The notes under the pieces are model-generated. The model was given only the letters and a program-made list of their open reading frames with translations, was not told where the DNA came from and made no database searches. A program made the position numbers and the translations under genes. From Betaproteobacteria bacterium (GTDB lineage: Bacteria; Pseudomonadota; Gammaproteobacteria; Burkholderiales; Burkholderiaceae_C), in NCBI GenBank assembly GCA_009927195.1, contig RFNL01000222.1:1-6257 (forward strand): DNA of 6,257 bases, written 5' to 3'. Position 1 is the stretch's first letter. Every line of letters starts with the position of its first letter. Of this stretch, positions 5,757 through 6,257 are shown one piece after another.

Positions 5757-6257
5757 ATGACTTCTCAATCCAAAGATTCTGCGGCATCCCCTGTTCCTCA
5801 ACGCGTTGTCTTGGCTTATTCGGGCGGCTTGGACACCTCGATCATCCTGAAGTGGTTGCAAGACGAGTACCACTGCGAGGTGGTCACCTTCACCGCCGAC
5901 ATCGGCCAAGGCGAGGAAATCGAACCCGCCCGTGCCAAGGCGATTCAGATGGGCATCCAGCCCCACAACATCTTCATCGAAGACCTGCGCGAAGAGTTTG
6001 TGCGCGACTTCGTGTTCCCCATGTTCCGTGCCAATGCCTTGTACGAGGGCGAATACCTCTTGGGCACCTCCATCGCCCGCCCCCTGATCGCCAAACACTT
6101 GGTGGAAATCGCCCGCAAAACCAATGCCGACGCCATCAGCCACGGTGCCACCGGAAAAGGCAACGATCAGGTGCGCTTCGAGTTGGGCGCGTATGCGCTG
6201 ATGCCCAATGTGAAGATCATCGCCCCCTGGCGTGAGTGGGACCTGCTGTCTCGCGAG
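5757..6257 (+). CDS. argG: Argininosuccinate synthase, N-terminal part (cut by window edge)
   Basis: ArgG joins citrulline and aspartate using ATP to form argininosuccinate, the penultimate step of arginine synthesis, in the cytoplasm. From the ATG at 5757, 167 codons are open to the window edge, out of roughly 400-450 expected. The ATP pyrophosphatase P-loop AYSGGLDTS is at 20-28, followed by VTFTADIGQGEE (43-54), EYLLGTSIARPLIAK (98-112) and SHGATGKGNDQVRFE (128-142), all family hallmarks. The start leaves about 15 polar, Ser/Ala/Pro/Gln-rich residues (MTSQSKDSAASPVPQ) before the first strand. No other in-frame ATG lies between 5757 and the P-loop. No clear Shine-Dalgarno is visible. It stands alone behind the upstream terminator. 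Confidence 0.97.
   Translation, partial: MTSQSKDSAASPVPQRVVLAYSGGLDTSIILKWLQDEYHCEVVTFTADIGQGEEIEPARAKAIQMGIQPHNIFIEDLREEFVRDFVFPMFRANALYEGEYLLGTSIARPLIAKHLVEIARKTNADAISHGATGKGNDQVRFELGAYALMPNVKIIAPWREWDLLSRE

Noticed and set aside
1..6257. Search for mobile elements, CRISPR arrays, tRNA or other RNA genes, and toxin-antitoxin or defence genes
   Set aside because: Nearly all of the window is filled by recognisable core genes. The only gaps are 16, about 35, 42 and 89 bases, and none holds such an element.

Overview
The window looks like chromosomal DNA of a betaproteobacterium, most likely a Burkholderiales (Comamonadaceae-like) species. This rests on protein style, moderately high GC, and the gene order folC - SPOR/dedD-like - cvpA - purF - metZ, which is characteristic of that group. 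The assignment is from memory of gene order and sequence feel, not from a search.

Minus strand, read right to left (4645 to 1): a compact housekeeping operon. It begins with folC (folate polyglutamylation), followed after 16 bases by an inner-membrane SPOR-domain protein (DedD-like). Then come cvpA (membrane protein tied to purF), purF (first committed step of purine synthesis) and metZ (O-succinylhomoserine sulfhydrylase, cut by the left window edge). The last four genes overlap by 1 to 4 bases (GTGA, TGATG and ATGA junctions), so they are very probably co-transcribed and translationally coupled. Folate one-carbon units, purine synthesis and methionine synthesis are metabolically linked, which fits the grouping.

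Plus strand (4681 to 6257): starting only 35 bases from the folC start and running divergently are a small ArsC/Spx-family thiol reductase (YffB type) and a secreted glycine-zipper 2TM protein. A clear rho-independent terminator follows. After it comes argG (argininosuccinate synthase, cut by the right edge), preceded by a plausible -10 box and a perfect 7-base inverted repeat.

The most notable anomaly is folC. Its coding sequence is spread over all three minus-strand frames by two single-base losses about 80 bases apart, although the protein in each piece is well conserved. This is either a sequencing or assembly error or a very recent inactivation. I found no mobile element, CRISPR array, RNA gene or defence-like system, and nothing that amounts to a previously undescribed system; this is ordinary core-genome territory with a few details worth checking.
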